A stretch of 64,000 nt of DNA from Euglena gracilis (GCA_039621445.1 CP154954.1:13682387-13746386), one strand, 5' to 3'. Shown: positions 34,372 to 45,544, counted from the first letter of the stretch. Numbers and translations: made by a program. Notes: generated by a model from the letters alone, not told the origin.

Positions 34372-35306
34372 CTATTTGACCCTGACTATTTGGGGCCTTG
34401 GAGGCTTGGAGACAGGCAGCAGGCGACGAAGGTATGCCCAGTCCAGGCGCTTGTATTGTGTTTTGGTGCTTAGTGCGCCATTTACAAAGCGCTGGTGTGG
34501 GGTTTGGAAATTTCGGGTTTTTGTTTGCACCATTTCATTTCTTGTATACAGAAATATGGACCTGACATACCGTACTATCGCACACAAAGGCCTTGCATTT
34601 GCACCCCTGTTAAATACGCACACAGGCGATCATATTTGCACGTGGATGTGCACGTCCACAACGTGACCCACCACCCACCACTGAAAGTTCACGATTTCGG
34701 GGCTGAGCCATGAAGCACCATTGCCGGCGGCTCATGTTTCAGCAAAGCCACGAGGGGCATGTACATCGCATTTCCACACTTGATTCACATTGCTTTATTT
34801 CAAGGCAGCTGCTTCCCACCAGATGCCAAGTTCCATTTGTGCTTGGGCTGACCCCGCCCACCCATGCATTCAGTCCACCCACCCCCCTGCTTTTGGCGCC
34901 CTCGTTCCCTCTGCCACCCCACGCGCCCCATGCGGGTGTCCGCGGGGTGTGTGCCCCCCGTGCGTCCCCCACGAGCGGACTCGGTGGCTGCAAAGCCACT
35001 GCGCTGCCCTAACCCGAAGGCTCCAGCCCAGTGCTGCACCACTCCGGTGCCTCTTGGCCCTTCCGGACGCTTTCAGCGGGGACCCACTTTGGCGCCAGCG
35101 CGCTGTCATATTTCCACAGGTGCACACATCCGCACATGACGCTGGTGATGTGTACACATGTACGCTGCATGTACAGGACACATGCATACCCAAGTTATAT
35201 CCCAATGTGCATGCCCAGTACGCATGGGCGTGCACAAACTTCCCGGAGGGGCTTCCCGGACGGGCTGTGTTGTTCCCAAACTGAATTGACTCCCAGCCCT
35301 GCTCTG
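34372..35306. other. No gene seen
   Basis: Between the last host exon candidate and the DIRS repeat. Small palindromes such as GTGGATGTGCACGTCCAC (34640) but no coding support. Confidence 0.35.
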
Positions 35307-36955
35307 AGATGGTCCCGTAATCCCCCGAGGTCTCAAACAGAGATCGAATGCAAGTGGCCCAATCTCAAGTTGCGGAGTGTGCACATCGGTTGGTTGTGTA
35401 CCTGCATACCCCCGTGATGTTGGCTTTGAAGCTTTAGCCTTCTGGTCTGTTTTTTTTTTGCCTATGTGCAAATGGGCTGCGCATTTTATGCGCAGAAATT
35501 GACCATTGGACGACATCCTTTGTCAGAATAGCTCTTCGGAGTTGAGCAATCCAGGGGGTTGTGTGTCTCTGGCTGTGTTTTCTGTGACACAAGAGGACAC
35601 TACCGGTGGTTGGAATGCCGATGGTTTTCGTACGCACCCCCCCAGGTTGAGACCTTGGGACCTCCCAGCCCCGCCCTATTGGTCTCCCAGGCAGAAGCTG
35701 AGCCCGGGCTTGCTGTTCCCCTAAACTTCTCCCCCACCCCACCGGCGTGGACCCAGACTGACCGGTTTTTGTCCACGGTTTGGTCCACGGGCCTGCATGC
35801 CAAAGATTGGATTCCTGATCCGGCCTTTTTCTGAGACACCGAGGGTGGGAAGTGAGTGACTGGTTTCAAAAGTGACTGCCTGGTCTTTTGAAACGGAAAT
35901 TGACCCCCGGGGGGGGGGGCGGGCTTGGTTTCGCAATGGTGTCGTCCTGCCAAACACAAACGTCTCCGCCCAGCGGTCCTGCCAGCCACCCGGATGCTGC
36001 CTCTGTACATTGTCCTCCCGCCGCCCCCCCCCCCGCCCACCCCTGCCGGTTCAGCCCTGCCACGGCCCCTGCCTCGTTCGCCCCACGGGGGCTTGGCTGT
36101 GTTGCTTTCCTCTGCCTTGCGAATTGGCTGCCCTGCTTGCCATTGCGGGCGTTTTCCTCTACCTTGCGCCTTGGCTTCCTTGCTTGCGATTGCGTGCGCC
36201 ACTTCACCAACTGAGGACATGAACTTCCCCCCTGACGTGAACTGCCCGCCGTACGGTGTGGCAGCGGAAAGGGAGTGTGCTCCGCGCGCGCAGTTCTCAC
36301 AGCTTCTCGGCCCAGTCTCCCTGGTTCAGTCCCTCCTTTTTCTGCGCACAGCGTGGGGTCATCTCACTGGAAAGTTTTGCATCGGGCTTTTCTGTGGATG
36401 GAGGAGTAGGTTTAGTGTGGATGTTTTTCTTTTTGCACTGCCCAGTTGGATTTAATTTAAAAGAAACCCAAATAACACGGCGGAATGCCAAGTTACAAGA
36501 ACCATACATTTATACCCCCTGTCCAGGGTATTTGGGCACTGTTTCCAGTGCCGTTATGAATTGATGCCTCAAAAGGGCTGTCAGGCCAGACCATTCGGGC
36601 TGCGCACACTCTGGGGGTGAGGTCCTGTTTCTTTTGCCGGCTTGTTGTGTCATTTTTTTTTGGCGGGTTCTTTCTTACTGCTTTTTGTTGCCGGAGTTGG
36701 TTGATCATAATCGTCCTTCGAACGACAAAATGAGTTTCACAATGCTGTATTTACTATCTGAAGACGAAGCAAAGCACAACAGTGCATTGCGCACTTTCTT
36801 GCTGCAGTTGGAGAAAAGCGAGAGAGCTGGAGAGTGTCCCTTCAAGCTGTCCGAGACGTGGGCATGCGCTGCTGGGAGGCGCCACCGCCGAGAAGGGGAA
36901 GCAGAAGGTCGCGACAAGCGCTGCGATGGCAGAGGACGACGAGGAGGACGAGGAG
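35307..36955 (+). repeat. DIRS leader, copy A
   Basis: Begins AGATGGTCCCGTAATCCCCC and matches 41247-42889 with only scattered substitutions and small indels. Holds the ATG of the gag-like frame at 36730. The match stops abruptly at 36955, exactly where the 34-bp inverted repeat begins. Confidence 0.9.
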
Positions 36956-36989
36956 GACAGCTCCGGCTCCGCGCAAGACCCCAGTGAGG
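36956..36989 (+). repeat. 34-bp inverted repeat, left copy
   Basis: GACAGCTCCGGCTCC... CCCAGTGAGG pairs with 41064-41097 on the minus strand at 32 of 34 positions. It lies exactly at the point where copies A and B stop matching. Confidence 0.8.
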
Positions 36990-36999
36990 TCCTGCTTTT

Positions 37000-37032
37000 C
37001 TTTGCCAGAGTAGGCGGATCATAATCGTCCTT
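37000..37032 (+). repeat. Internal duplicate of the leader end within gag A
   Basis: CTTTGCCAGAGTAGGCGGATCATAATCGTCCTT-type sequence repeats the segment just before the gag ATG (36690-36716) and is closer to copy B's version (42624-42650) than to A's own. Confidence 0.65.
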
Positions 37033-37957
37033 TTGGCACGGTGCTGCAACCAATTGTTCAAGCTGATCATGCAATTTACACACCTGCAAGACGAGACCGA
37101 CAAAGAGGCCTTCGAAGCGGCGTGCAGCAGCCTTTTCTTACAAGAATCGCTTACAACAGCCTTCTTACGAGGTGCGGACGGTACTACCGTGATGGCCGCG
37201 ATTGGGTCAGGTCAGAAGTGGACTGTGGCCGGCTGGGAAACAACCCGCTGTGCCCTTGCAGTACGGAAGCTCACTGGAGTGGCTATGGTGGAGTCTACAC
37301 TACAACCATACTTAGCGGCATACCTTTACAGCTTGGCCCTCACGAAGAACGTCTCGATACCATCACTGGAGCTGAGCGACAAGGCGTCGGACGTGGAATT
37401 CAAGTTGTACGAGAAGTGGACAACGGCGACGACGACGACGACGAGGAGGAGGCAGCGCACGCGGAAGAGGAAGCCCAGGACTTCACCTGACAAACGGCCG
37501 AGGAGGCACTGCCGGGGGACCTGGAGAGGATATGGACACAGGTACAGTCTGGAGGCTTACGTATGGAAGTACGAAGTTTACTGGAACAGATACCAATCTG
37601 GAAGACCCTGAAGTCCAAGGCGGAAGAAAATAATCACCGTCAAGATGGCAAGAGTGGGTTTGACCGCACTCTGCGTGCAGTCCAGCAGAAGCTCTTGAAT
37701 ATCTTACGTATCTTGGCAGCGCTGCACTGCACCTTGCAAGCAGCCCCTGAGGACGTATTGGGTTTGAGCCAACAGCTATTTGCATATGTGGCTGCCTGTG
37801 AAGGGGACATTGTCAAGGAGAGGAAGAGGAGGAGCATACCTCAAACCAAACAACCAGGAAATGGCCTATTCACCCCTGATGACATCAAACTGGCCAAAGC
37901 ACAAGCTGGCATCAACAAAGAGGGTATCAGTCCCCCCTTCATGGGTGAATTCCCCAA

Positions 37958-39410
37958 GTGGCATTTTCCCACCCCCCACAGGTAGAAAAGGGTGGAAATT
38001 CAAGCAATGGCCAACAGCTTGGCAGGCGAGACCATGGAGGTCTGCCCCCAAAGGGAAAGGCAAGTCCAAAGGAGGAAAATGGTTTGCCAACCACCTTTCC
38101 TGGAAGTATTGCTCCTTTCTTTTCAGATCAGAACTCCTCAAGTTCCAACAGGTCATTGTTTTCTCCAGAGTTGGGCATTGTGCCAGAAACTCAACAATCA
38201 CTGAGGGGCAGAAGCCAAGACATTTGCAGTCTGTGGGAAGCTGCATACTTGAGATCTGTGCAGCAGATCACCGAGGTGCTGCTGCTGACAGAGGAGCACT
38301 TTCTGCGAGTGCCTCTGTTTCAGAGACTTCAGACCCAGTTGCCATGGTGGCAGAAAGTTGCCCCCACAAGGGTGTTGCAACTCATCACACAGGGGGTAAC
38401 CCCCCCTTGGGAGTCACGCCCCTCCCTCAGCACATTTTCTATACCAAAATCAGAGATGGAAATTCAAAAGGCAAAAAGTATTTTAAAAGACTATTTCCAA
38501 GCAGCAGCCATAAGACCAGTCCCCTGGAAAGGTACCCAACACATCGTCCCTTGGTTTGTAATCTACAAACAGGAGCCTCGGGAAGAAAAACATCGTTTAA
38601 TAAGCGATTGTCGCCAACTAAACCACAATTTTCTCCCCCACCCTTTCAAACTGGACAACATCCAGGTCATCTTCAGGCACCTAAAGAAAGGACAATGGGG
38701 AGCAAAAATCGACCTAAAGGACGCCTACTTTCATTTAACGTTGAACCCAACCCTAAGACCCTACATGAGGATAACTCTGGGGGAAACATGCTGGGAGTTC
38801 CAGGCAGCTTGTTTTGGTTTAAATGTGCTGCCAGAAAAATTCATGAGCCTCATGAAGTGCCTGGAAAAACGCTGGAGGGCCAAAGGCCTTTTATGCTTTG
38901 TGTACCTGGACGACATGCTCCTGCTGGGGGACAGCCAGAAGCAAGTGAGTCATGCTGGCAGATTTACTGCAGGGGGGTTTCAAAATCAACAGCAAAAAAA
39001 AAACAATCTTTCAACCCACCAAAATCTCCCACATTTGGTGTTCCACCTCAACCTGGCACAGGGATTGTTGCAGTTGGGGGCAGAAAAGCTAAAGATGCTC
39101 AGGAGGGAACTGGGAAAATTCGTCAAACACCAGTCCCTCAGTTGCAGAAAGATGGCCTCAATTTGGGGTGCATAAGAAGCTTCCTGGTGGGGCTGCCCTT
39201 CCTCAAGGCATTTACAGACACTTTGTTAGGTTTTGTCAACCTACAAGAAAAGTTTTGGCTGGGATCATCAAGTTCCAATCTCAGAGGAGGTGAAGTCTCA
39301 ACTGAGAGATGTACGAGAAATTCTGCAGACCTGGGAGGGGGAGACCCTTCCCATGCCCAGCAACCAGACACCTGGAGTCAGACAGTTCAACCTTTGGTTG
39401 GGAAGGCCTA
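37958..39410 (+). pseudogene. pol: DIRS A reverse transcriptase
   Basis: RT fingers and palm are plain in 38290-38950: VAPTRVLQLITQGVTPPWES, AAIRPVPW, HRLISDCRQLNHNF, AKIDLKDAYFHLTLNP (motif A), FGLNVLPEKFMSLMKC (motif B) and CFVYLDDMLLLGDSQK (motif C, YLDD). After 38945 the thumb is split between frames: one gives LQGGF.IN-like sequence and another LLQLGAEKLKMLRRELGKF, with a ten-A run at about 38992 as a likely slip site. The main frame stops at 39175 and the homology moves into two other frames. Spacing and motif style fit DIRS-type rather than LTR-type RT. Overlaps the gag frame by 28 bp. Confidence 0.85.
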
Positions 39411-39724
39411 GACCAACAAACTGGCACCCAGTTGCAGGAATTTTGGCGAAAAATTCTCACTTACATATAAATGTAAAAGAATTGATCGCAGCCATCTCCA
39501 ATGTAAGGTCTTTGGCTAGAAAAGGGACACAGTGTCCCTAACAGTGGACAACAAAGTTTCCTACTACTATCTCCTCAAGGGGGGGGAAGACTACCCCACC
39601 TGAACAAACTCATCAGACCTTCTCTGAAGTGGTGTATGGAATTGGACATCACCCTCCAAGTTCACTGGGCTCTCTCACAAAACATGGAAAGCGATGCCAT
39701 CAGCATATGGCACCTCGACCCAGG
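39411..39724 (+). pseudogene. pol: DIRS A RNase H
   Basis: Frames join to give PTNWHPVAGILAKNSHLHIN, VKELIAAISNVRSLARK, then LTVDNKVSYYYLLKGG and LDITLQVHWALSQNMESDAI. The W....HINVKEL, TVDN and H....N..SD phrases follow the DIRS RNase H pattern. The first segment stops at 39541 and two frames are needed. Confidence 0.7.
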
Positions 39725-40010
39725 GGACTACAGTTTAAACCCTTTCATTTTCAAAATAGTCATGCACATTTTACAGCAGTTCATAAACCCCAACGTGGAC
39801 ATGTTTGCATCACCAGGGAGTCACAAACTTCCTCATTTTGTGAGTCGATGGCCCCATTTTTAGGCAGTGGCCACAGACAGTTTGAACTGCCCTCTGGACA
39901 TGTTTTCAGAAGTTTATGCAAACCCTCCCTTGGTCTGTGCTGAGCCAGTGGCTCCTGAGGTTAAAAGAACACAGACATCTAAGATGCCTTCTGATTTGCC
40001 CCCTGTGGGT
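39725..40010 (+). pseudogene. DIRS A Dam-methyltransferase-like domain
   Basis: NVDMFASPGSHKLPHFVSRW (about 39790-39855) then, after a stop at 39861-39863, DSLNCPLDMFSEVYANPP and W. D-x-FA-x(5)-LPxFVS and the NPPW motif are the signature of the methyltransferase-like domain that DIRS elements carry after RNase H, related to phage DNA N6-adenine methyltransferases. The frame changes around 39915, where NPPWSVLSQWLLRLKEHR continues. Catalytic activity is doubtful in this copy. Confidence 0.65.
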
Positions 40011-40870
40011 TTCAGCTGTGTGGTGTCCCCTGTTAGTAAAGCTACACATTCCACACACACCAGCCCTGAGAATTCTGTCTTGCCACCACATGTTCGAGAA
40101 CTGTCATGGGCAGCCCATGAAAAATCCACGGTGGCACCTGGCCTGCACTTTATTGTCAGGCAGTTGTTACAAAAGCAACAGATTCCCCCCTCAGTGGTTG
40201 ACAATTTGTTAAGTCACGATCTTTCATTGGCGAGATATGACTCTGCCTTCAGGCTCCTGTGGGGAGTTTTGACCATGTCCCAGCTAGACCTCAACACCGT
40301 AAGCCCAGAATTAGTCGCTTCTGGCATCATAAAAATTTTCACCTTCAGTGTGGCCCAGGCCAGGAATGATTATAGTGCTGTGGCCCAGCTTCCTGGTTTT
40401 CACATGTTAAGGTTTTACCCCTGTTGTCCCCCTAAAAAAGACAATGGAACACATCCACCCCCAGGTATTCGTCTTTTTGGAATCCTGAATCATTACTTCA
40501 GAAGTTGGCGGCAGCACCTCCCCCAGAGTGCCTCAGTGACCTGATGGACCAAGTCACTTTAAGTTTCAGACTCATATGTTTGCATCGCTCAGTGGACTTG
40601 AGCAGAACCTTCAGGACAGTCTCCGGAGGTTGATGGCAAGATCTTTTTCTTGGTCAGAAGAAAGGGTTGGAAACAGACTCAGTGGGAGGAAATTCGCCAA
40701 ATTCCTTCAAGTCCTAATATTTGCTCCTGGTTCAACATGAAAAACTATGTCAGTTTGACATCTCACTGTGCCCCCCGGGGGACATTTAGTATGAAGTTTA
40801 AAACCTCTCTTTACCCTCCTGTCTGGAAAAACCATTGGGAGTTTGACAAAACGATTGTTGGATAAACACG
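40011..40870 (+). pseudogene. DIRS A recombinase region (probable)
   Basis: ORF 39867-40544 continues with LHFIVRQLLQKQQIPPSVVD, SLARYDSAFRLLWGVLT, ARNDYSAVAQLPGFHMLRFY and stops at 40544. A further segment (40590-40740, with WSEERVGNRLSGRKFAKFLQ) is conserved in copy B. Position after RT/RH/MT and the helical N-terminal part suit a tyrosine recombinase, but I could not find the R-H-R-Y residues, so the identity is inferred. Confidence 0.4.
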
Positions 40871-41063
40871 GGGCACCCCCCCCAGTGGCCCCCCCACTCC
40901 ACCAGGGGGGCATGAGTGTACATGTATAAACTGGCAGGTTTGTCCTCTGAGGAAGTGTGCCAAAATGGAAAATGGAAAAATGTGCAGGCCTTTTCTTCCC
41001 ATTATTTGCGGTGGGAAGCGGGAAAAAATGTGGCGGTTACTGTCCAAAAAATGGTGCACAAAG

Positions 41064-41097
41064 CCTCACTGGGGTCTTGTGTGGAGCCGGAGCTGTC
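41064..41097 (-). repeat. 34-bp inverted repeat, right copy
   Basis: Minus-strand partner of 36956-36989 (two mismatches). It lies 150 bp before the start of copy B, and flanking sequences do not extend the match. Confidence 0.8.
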
Positions 41098-41246
41098 TCG
41101 GACTCAGGTGAAGAATGTTCCAAGAGGAAGGGACATCGAAGGCGGAGCACAAGACGACAGTGAGCCCGCCACCCCGACCCGGAAGAGAACAAAAAAGTTG
41201 GTCAGCCCCCCCCCCCAAGAAATTTCAATTCACCCACAGACAGGCC

Positions 41247-42889
41247 AGATGGTCCTGTAATCCCCCGAAGTCTCAAACAGAGATCGAATGCAAGTGGCCC
41301 AATCTCAAGTTGCAGAGTATGCTCATGGGTTGGTTGTGTACCTGCATACCCCCGTGATGTTGGCTTTGAAGTTTTAGCCTTCTGGTCTGTTTTCTTTCCC
41401 TGTGTGCAAATGGGCTGCACATTTTATGCACAGAAATTGACCGTTGGACGACGTCCTTTGTCAGAATAGATCTTCGGAGTTGAGCAATCCAGGGGGTTGT
41501 GTGTCTCTGGCTGTTTTCTGTGACACAAGAGGACACTACCGGTGGTTGGAATGCCGATGGTTTTCGTACGCACGCCCCCCCCCCCCCCAGGTTGAGACCT
41601 TGGGACCTCCCAGCCCCGCCCTATTGGTCTCCCAGGCAGAAGCTGAGCCCGGGCTTGCTATTCCCCTAAACTTCTCCCCCACCCCACCGGCGTGGATCCA
41701 GACTGACCAGTTTTTGTCCACGGCCTGCATTGTGCCAAAGATTGGCTTCCTGTTCCGGCCTTTTTCTGAGACACCGAAGGCGGGAAGTGAGTGACTGGTT
41801 TCAAAAGTGACTGCCTGGTCTTTTGAAACGGAAATTGACCCCCGGGTGGGGGCGGGCGGGCTTGGTTTCGGAATGGTGTCGTCCTGCCAAACACAAACGT
41901 CTCCGCCCAGCGGTCCTGCCAGCCACCCGGATGCTGCGTCTGTACATTGTCCTGCCTCCCCCCCCGCCCACCCCTGCCGGTTCAGCCCTGCCACGGCCCC
42001 TGCCTCGTTCGCCCCACGGGGGCTTGGCTGTGTTGCTTTCCTCTACCTTGCGAATTGGCTGCCCTGCTTGCCTTTGCGGGCGTTTTCCTCTACCTTTCGC
42101 CTTGGATTCCTTGCTTGCGGTTGCGTGCGCCGCTTCATCAACTGAGGACATGAACTTTCCTCCTGAGATGAACTGCCCACCGTACGGTGTGGCAGCGGAA
42201 AGGGAGTGTGCTCCGCGCGCGCAGTTCTCACAGCTTCTCGGCCCAGTCTCCATGGTTTAGTCCCTCCGTTTCCTCCGCACAGCGTGGGGTGACCTCACTG
42301 GAAAGTTTTGCATCAGGCTTTTCTGTGGATGGAGGAGTAGGTTTGGTGTGGATGTTTTTCTTTTTCCTCTGCACAGTTGGCTTTAGTGTAAAAGAAACCC
42401 AAATAACACGGCGGAATGCCAAGTTACAAGAACCATACATTTATACCCCCTGTCCAGTGTATTTGGGCACTGCTTCCAGTGCCGTTATGAATTGATGCCT
42501 CAAAAGGGCTGTCAGGCCAGACCATTCGGGCTGCGCACACTCTGGGGGTGAGGTCCTGGTTCTTTTGCCGGCTTGTTGTGTCGTTGTTTTTTGGCGGGTT
42601 CTTTCTTACTGCTTTTTTTGTCAGAGTTGGCGGATCATAATCGTCCTTCGAACGACAAAATGAGTTTCACAATGCTGTATTTACTATCTGAAGACGAAGC
42701 AAAATACAACAGTGCGTTGCGCACTTTCTTGCTGCAGTTGGAGAAAAGCGAGAGAGCTGGAGAGTGTCCCTTCAGGCTGGCCGAGACGTGGACATACGCT
42801 GCAGGAAGGCGCCACCGCCGAGAAGAAGGGGAAGCAGAAGGTCGCGACAAGCGCTGCGATGGCAGAGGGCGACGAGGAGGACGAGGAGT
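41247..42889 (+). repeat. DIRS leader, copy B
   Basis: Near-identical to 35307-36955. Begins AGATGGTCCTGTAATCCCCC, contains the gag ATG at 42660 and ends its similarity at GACGAGGAGGACGAGGAG. Confidence 0.9.
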
Positions 42890-43344
42890 TGGTGGCGGCG
42901 GAGACAACAGCGAAGCGGCTCCCCTGGCAAGAGGATATGACCCCACTTCCCCAGGAGCTGTCGGCCTGCCTCAAGCAGGCGACGGTAGGTACAAGGTTAC
43001 CCTGGAAACACGTCCTGAACCAGCTGACGAAATTCCAGGACCTAAAAACGCGAGCTGAGGACAAAAACCACAACCAGGACACCAAGGCCCCCATTGACAA
43101 GACGCTCAAAGGGGTACAACAAAAGGTAATCCATTTGATGAGGATTATGGCCACCAACTGCTGTCAAGTGGATGCATTCCCAGAGGACTATCGAGTCCTC
43201 TCCCAGCAACTCTTCTTCGCCATGGCGGAGTTGGAACAAGGCCTTCTATGAGAACAGAAGCGTCGAAGTATATCTGCAGCAAATGTTCTTTTTCAAAAAA
43301 TATCTCCAGGTCAAGAGGACTCAGAGCCGCTGTACAGTGCTGGT
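42660..43344 (+). pseudogene. gag: DIRS B gag-like ORF
   Basis: Begins MSFTMLYLLSEDEAKYNSAL as in copy A. The coding potential then moves to the frame of ORF 42712-43251: MAEGDEEDEELVAAETTAKR, LPWQEDMTPLPQELSACLKQ, VIHLMRIMATNCCQVDAFPE, DYRVLSQQLFFAMAELEQGL. TGA at 43249-43251 is the only stop before the same frame continues to 44034. The frame change near 42800 is shared with copy A, so it is either an old indel or a programmed shift. Confidence 0.6.
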
Positions 43345-44034
43345 ATGAACACACCAGTTGGCAGGGTGGAATGGTGGCATTTTATCACCCCCACAGGCAG
43401 CCGAGGCTGGAAATTGAAAGGAGGATTTAAGGGGTTCAAAGGAGGACTCAAGGGTGGAAGACGAGGCTATGGCAGCCAAGTCTGGAGAAGTCCCTGGACA
43501 TCCAAATGGTATGGCACCCAGTCAAGTCTCATTCCTCCCTCCTGGTCCATTGCAGAACAAAGGGCAGAGGGAAGCCCTGACATCCAGGCCCCTGAAGAGG
43601 GTACAAGTCAGCCCCCAGTTTGGGGTGAACAGAAGTCAAGCCACCATGCTGGGGAAGGAGCAAGGTGCTCCTACCACACGTTCAACATCAACCAGCCCCA
43701 ACCAGGGGGCCCAGGGCCCCAACCTGCAGCAGCAGCCAGAGGAGTGGGAGAAAAGGATGGTAAACATTATCCTGAGTCAGGAAGAAAGATGGAAGGAGTC
43801 CCGTCTCTTTCATTGATTGAGGGAATGTCTCCCCTGGTGGAAAACACATGCTCACGCCAAAGTGTTGCAAATGTTTCACTTTCCACCTGCCCCAGCAAAA
43901 GAACAAGCCAGAAATTTCATTGGCCCCAGAAATTTTGGAGGACTGACAAAAAGTCAAGAGCTGTCAGAGTGTTGACAGATCCACAAAACACCAAAACTTT
44001 GGTGCCATGGTTTGTGTTGCCTAAACCGGAATGA
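43345..44034 (+). pseudogene. pol: DIRS B Gly/Lys-rich linker and RT N-terminus
   Basis: Opens with MNTPVGRVEWWHF, then a GGFKGFKGGLKGGRRGYG tract (its counterpart in A is KGKGKSKGGK), a Pro/Gln-rich stretch, and SRAVRVLTDPQNTKTLVPWF before TGA at 44032-44034. The last part aligns with A's AAIRPVPW...IVPWFVIYK, placing it at the start of the RT fingers. Confidence 0.6.
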
Positions 44035-44963
44035 GGGGGGGTGAAACATCGTGTCATTGCAGACCGAAGGTAACTCAATCTTTATTGTTCCCCAGAAAGG
44101 TTTACCCTGGAAAAACATCCACCATTTTTCCCCCTCCTAGCTTGAATGGGGTGCGGGAGGTGTATGCCAACCCCCCCTGGAAAGTCATAAAACCCTGGCT
44201 CTCCAAACTTTCCATGAACAAACAGGTAAAACGCCTTTTAATAACCCACATGTGGGTTTCAAGTGCATGGTGGCCCCTATTAACAAAAATGTCCAAACCT
44301 GAGGTGACAATGTTAGTGGTTCCTCCCTGCCAAGAGAGAACTGTTTGGGGGGAATCAATGCCTGGGCCAAAATAGTCCCTGGCCTGCAGCATTGTTTCTG
44401 GTTCCGTTTGGAACAGCAAAAAATGTGAAATTCACAAATTGACATTATCTTAAAAAGTACCTCCACTTTAATGAGATATGTCAGAGCCCTTAGAAAATTG
44501 TACGTGCTGCTGCAGGAAAAGGGTCTGGACCCCCTGCAAGCAACCACCTTGGACACTGTGTCCAGCATCCTGGAGCTGCACAAGATGTCGAGTGCTGAGG
44601 CCAGAAACGCTTTATTTGCTGTCACATCACTCCCTGGTTTCTACCATGTTTCTTTTCACCCTCTGCTAAAGAATGAGAGATCCTGTTGGAACAGAAATGT
44701 TCATAAATATGCAATATTTTGGGATCCCTTACCCATCCTACAGAAACTGGGGGACTGGGGGACACTATGTCCACCAGTGAGTTGATAATCAAAATAATTC
44801 TGTTGTTCAGACTTTTGGCCTTACAAAGAGGAATGCACCTGGCCAGAACACAGAGATCTCTCTCTGTGGTTGGTGAAAAAAATTGAATTTTGGTCCAGAG
44901 AAAGGGCTGGAAAGTTCCATAGTGGTAACAACTTTTGAAAAATCCTTCTCAGAGGGCAGCAAC
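44035..44963 (+). pseudogene. DIRS B remnant: RT edge fused to methyltransferase-like and recombinase region
   Basis: KHRVIADRR (RT) at about 44041 is followed within 120 bp by VREVYANPPWKVIKPWLSKL (44154 on), the methyltransferase-like motif that in copy A lies 1.25 kb further on. The RT core and RNase H are therefore deleted. Then come YVRALRKLYVLLQEKG, AEARNALFAVTSLPGFYHVS, matching A's recombinase region, and FWSRERAGKFHSGNNF at 44888. Confidence 0.6.
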
Positions 44964-45004
44964 TGGTTAGTCTGGCCGCGTCCAGCCGCCGGCCAGACTA
45001 ACCA
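44964..45004. repeat. 14-bp perfect inverted repeat at the DIRS/LINE junction
   Basis: TGGTTAGTCTGGCC (44964-44977) and GGCCAGACTAACCA (44991-45004) around a 13-nt loop. It sits where DIRS homology ends and LINE endonuclease homology begins. Confidence 0.8.
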
Positions 45005-45540
45005 GACGCTGCATGGCCGGGTACAGGGCGGCGGAGAGGGACTCAAGCGTCTAGTGTCGGTCGGGGGACAGGGCGGCCACCTCTGGCGAGGCTTCCCAGG
45101 AAGTCAGGAGCTCGTTCCACGCGGAGCACTGCAGGAGGTCGGCGGAGGGGCCGTAAAGGAGGGGCGGTGGGCGGTACACGGGGGGACGCCAGTCCAGGCG
45201 TCCGGCGGAGAGGGACAGAGAGACGAAGCACGGTGAGTGACCCCCGTCGCGGAAGTCCGACTCCACGGAGGCGCCGCGGAGGAGAGGCAGGGCAGCGTTG
45301 TTGGCCAGGATGAGGTCGATCCAGGAGGCAGCCACCTGGCGGGACAGCTGCGGGGAGTGGAAGGTCATCGGGAGGGGGGCTGCATGGGCATCAGTCCACG
45401 GGGCTCCGGGACCCGTGAGGTGGGCAGAGCATGGGGCAGGGGGTACGCTGGCGACCGCTGCAACTGCTGTAATCCCGGGAGGGCAGCACGGAGCCGTTCC
45501 AGTCCCCCAGCAGCAGTGTGGGTACCTGCATGTCTAGAGA
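45005..45540 (-). pseudogene. LINE endonuclease C-terminal part, inverted
   Basis: On the minus strand QVPTLLLGDWNGSVLPSRDY (45475-45534) resembles the GDFN region of apurinic-type LINE endonucleases. After a frame change, SWIDLILANNAALPLLRGAS and DFRDGGHSPCFVSLSLSAGR (45190-45330) match the S-x-ID-xIL and (S)DHSP regions. The N-terminal half of the endonuclease is absent. It is head-to-head with the RT half of what is probably the same LINE. Confidence 0.65.
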
Positions 45541-45544
45541 GTGC

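Larger units (their letters stand above)
36730..37985 (+). pseudogene. gag: DIRS A gag-like ORF, interrupted
   Basis: Starts MSFTMLYLLSEDEAKHNSAL in context CAAAATGA. That frame closes at 36987, while an overlapping frame supplies the acidic run AAMAEDDEEDEEDSSGS. From 37041 a further frame runs through an acidic tract (DDDDDEEEAAHAEEEAQDFT) to TGA 37488-37490. It then continues in the same frame (TAEEALPGDLERIWTQVQSG, RSLLEQIPIWKTLK) to 37985. Gag identity is by position and by homology to copy B (shared VQQKxxxxxRI and LSQQLF phrases); no known Gag domain is recognised. Confidence 0.6.
35307..44965 (+). mobile_element. Tandem pair of DIRS-like retroelements (A and B)
   Basis: Copy A (35307-41246) and copy B (41247 to about 44965) start with the same 1.65-kb leader, 5,940 bp apart in direct orientation. 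Both carry a gag-like frame then pol domains in the DIRS order RT, RNase H, Dam-methyltransferase-like, then a recombinase-like region. B lacks about 1.2 kb covering the RT core and RNase H. I see no LTRs or target duplication, as expected for tyrosine-recombinase elements, which integrate through circles. Class assignment rests on domain order and RT motifs; the catalytic recombinase residues were not located. Confidence 0.75.

Noticed and set aside
35600-36300. Large ORFs on both strands of the DIRS leaders
   Set aside because: They are not conserved in frame between the two near-identical leaders, which differ by indels here.
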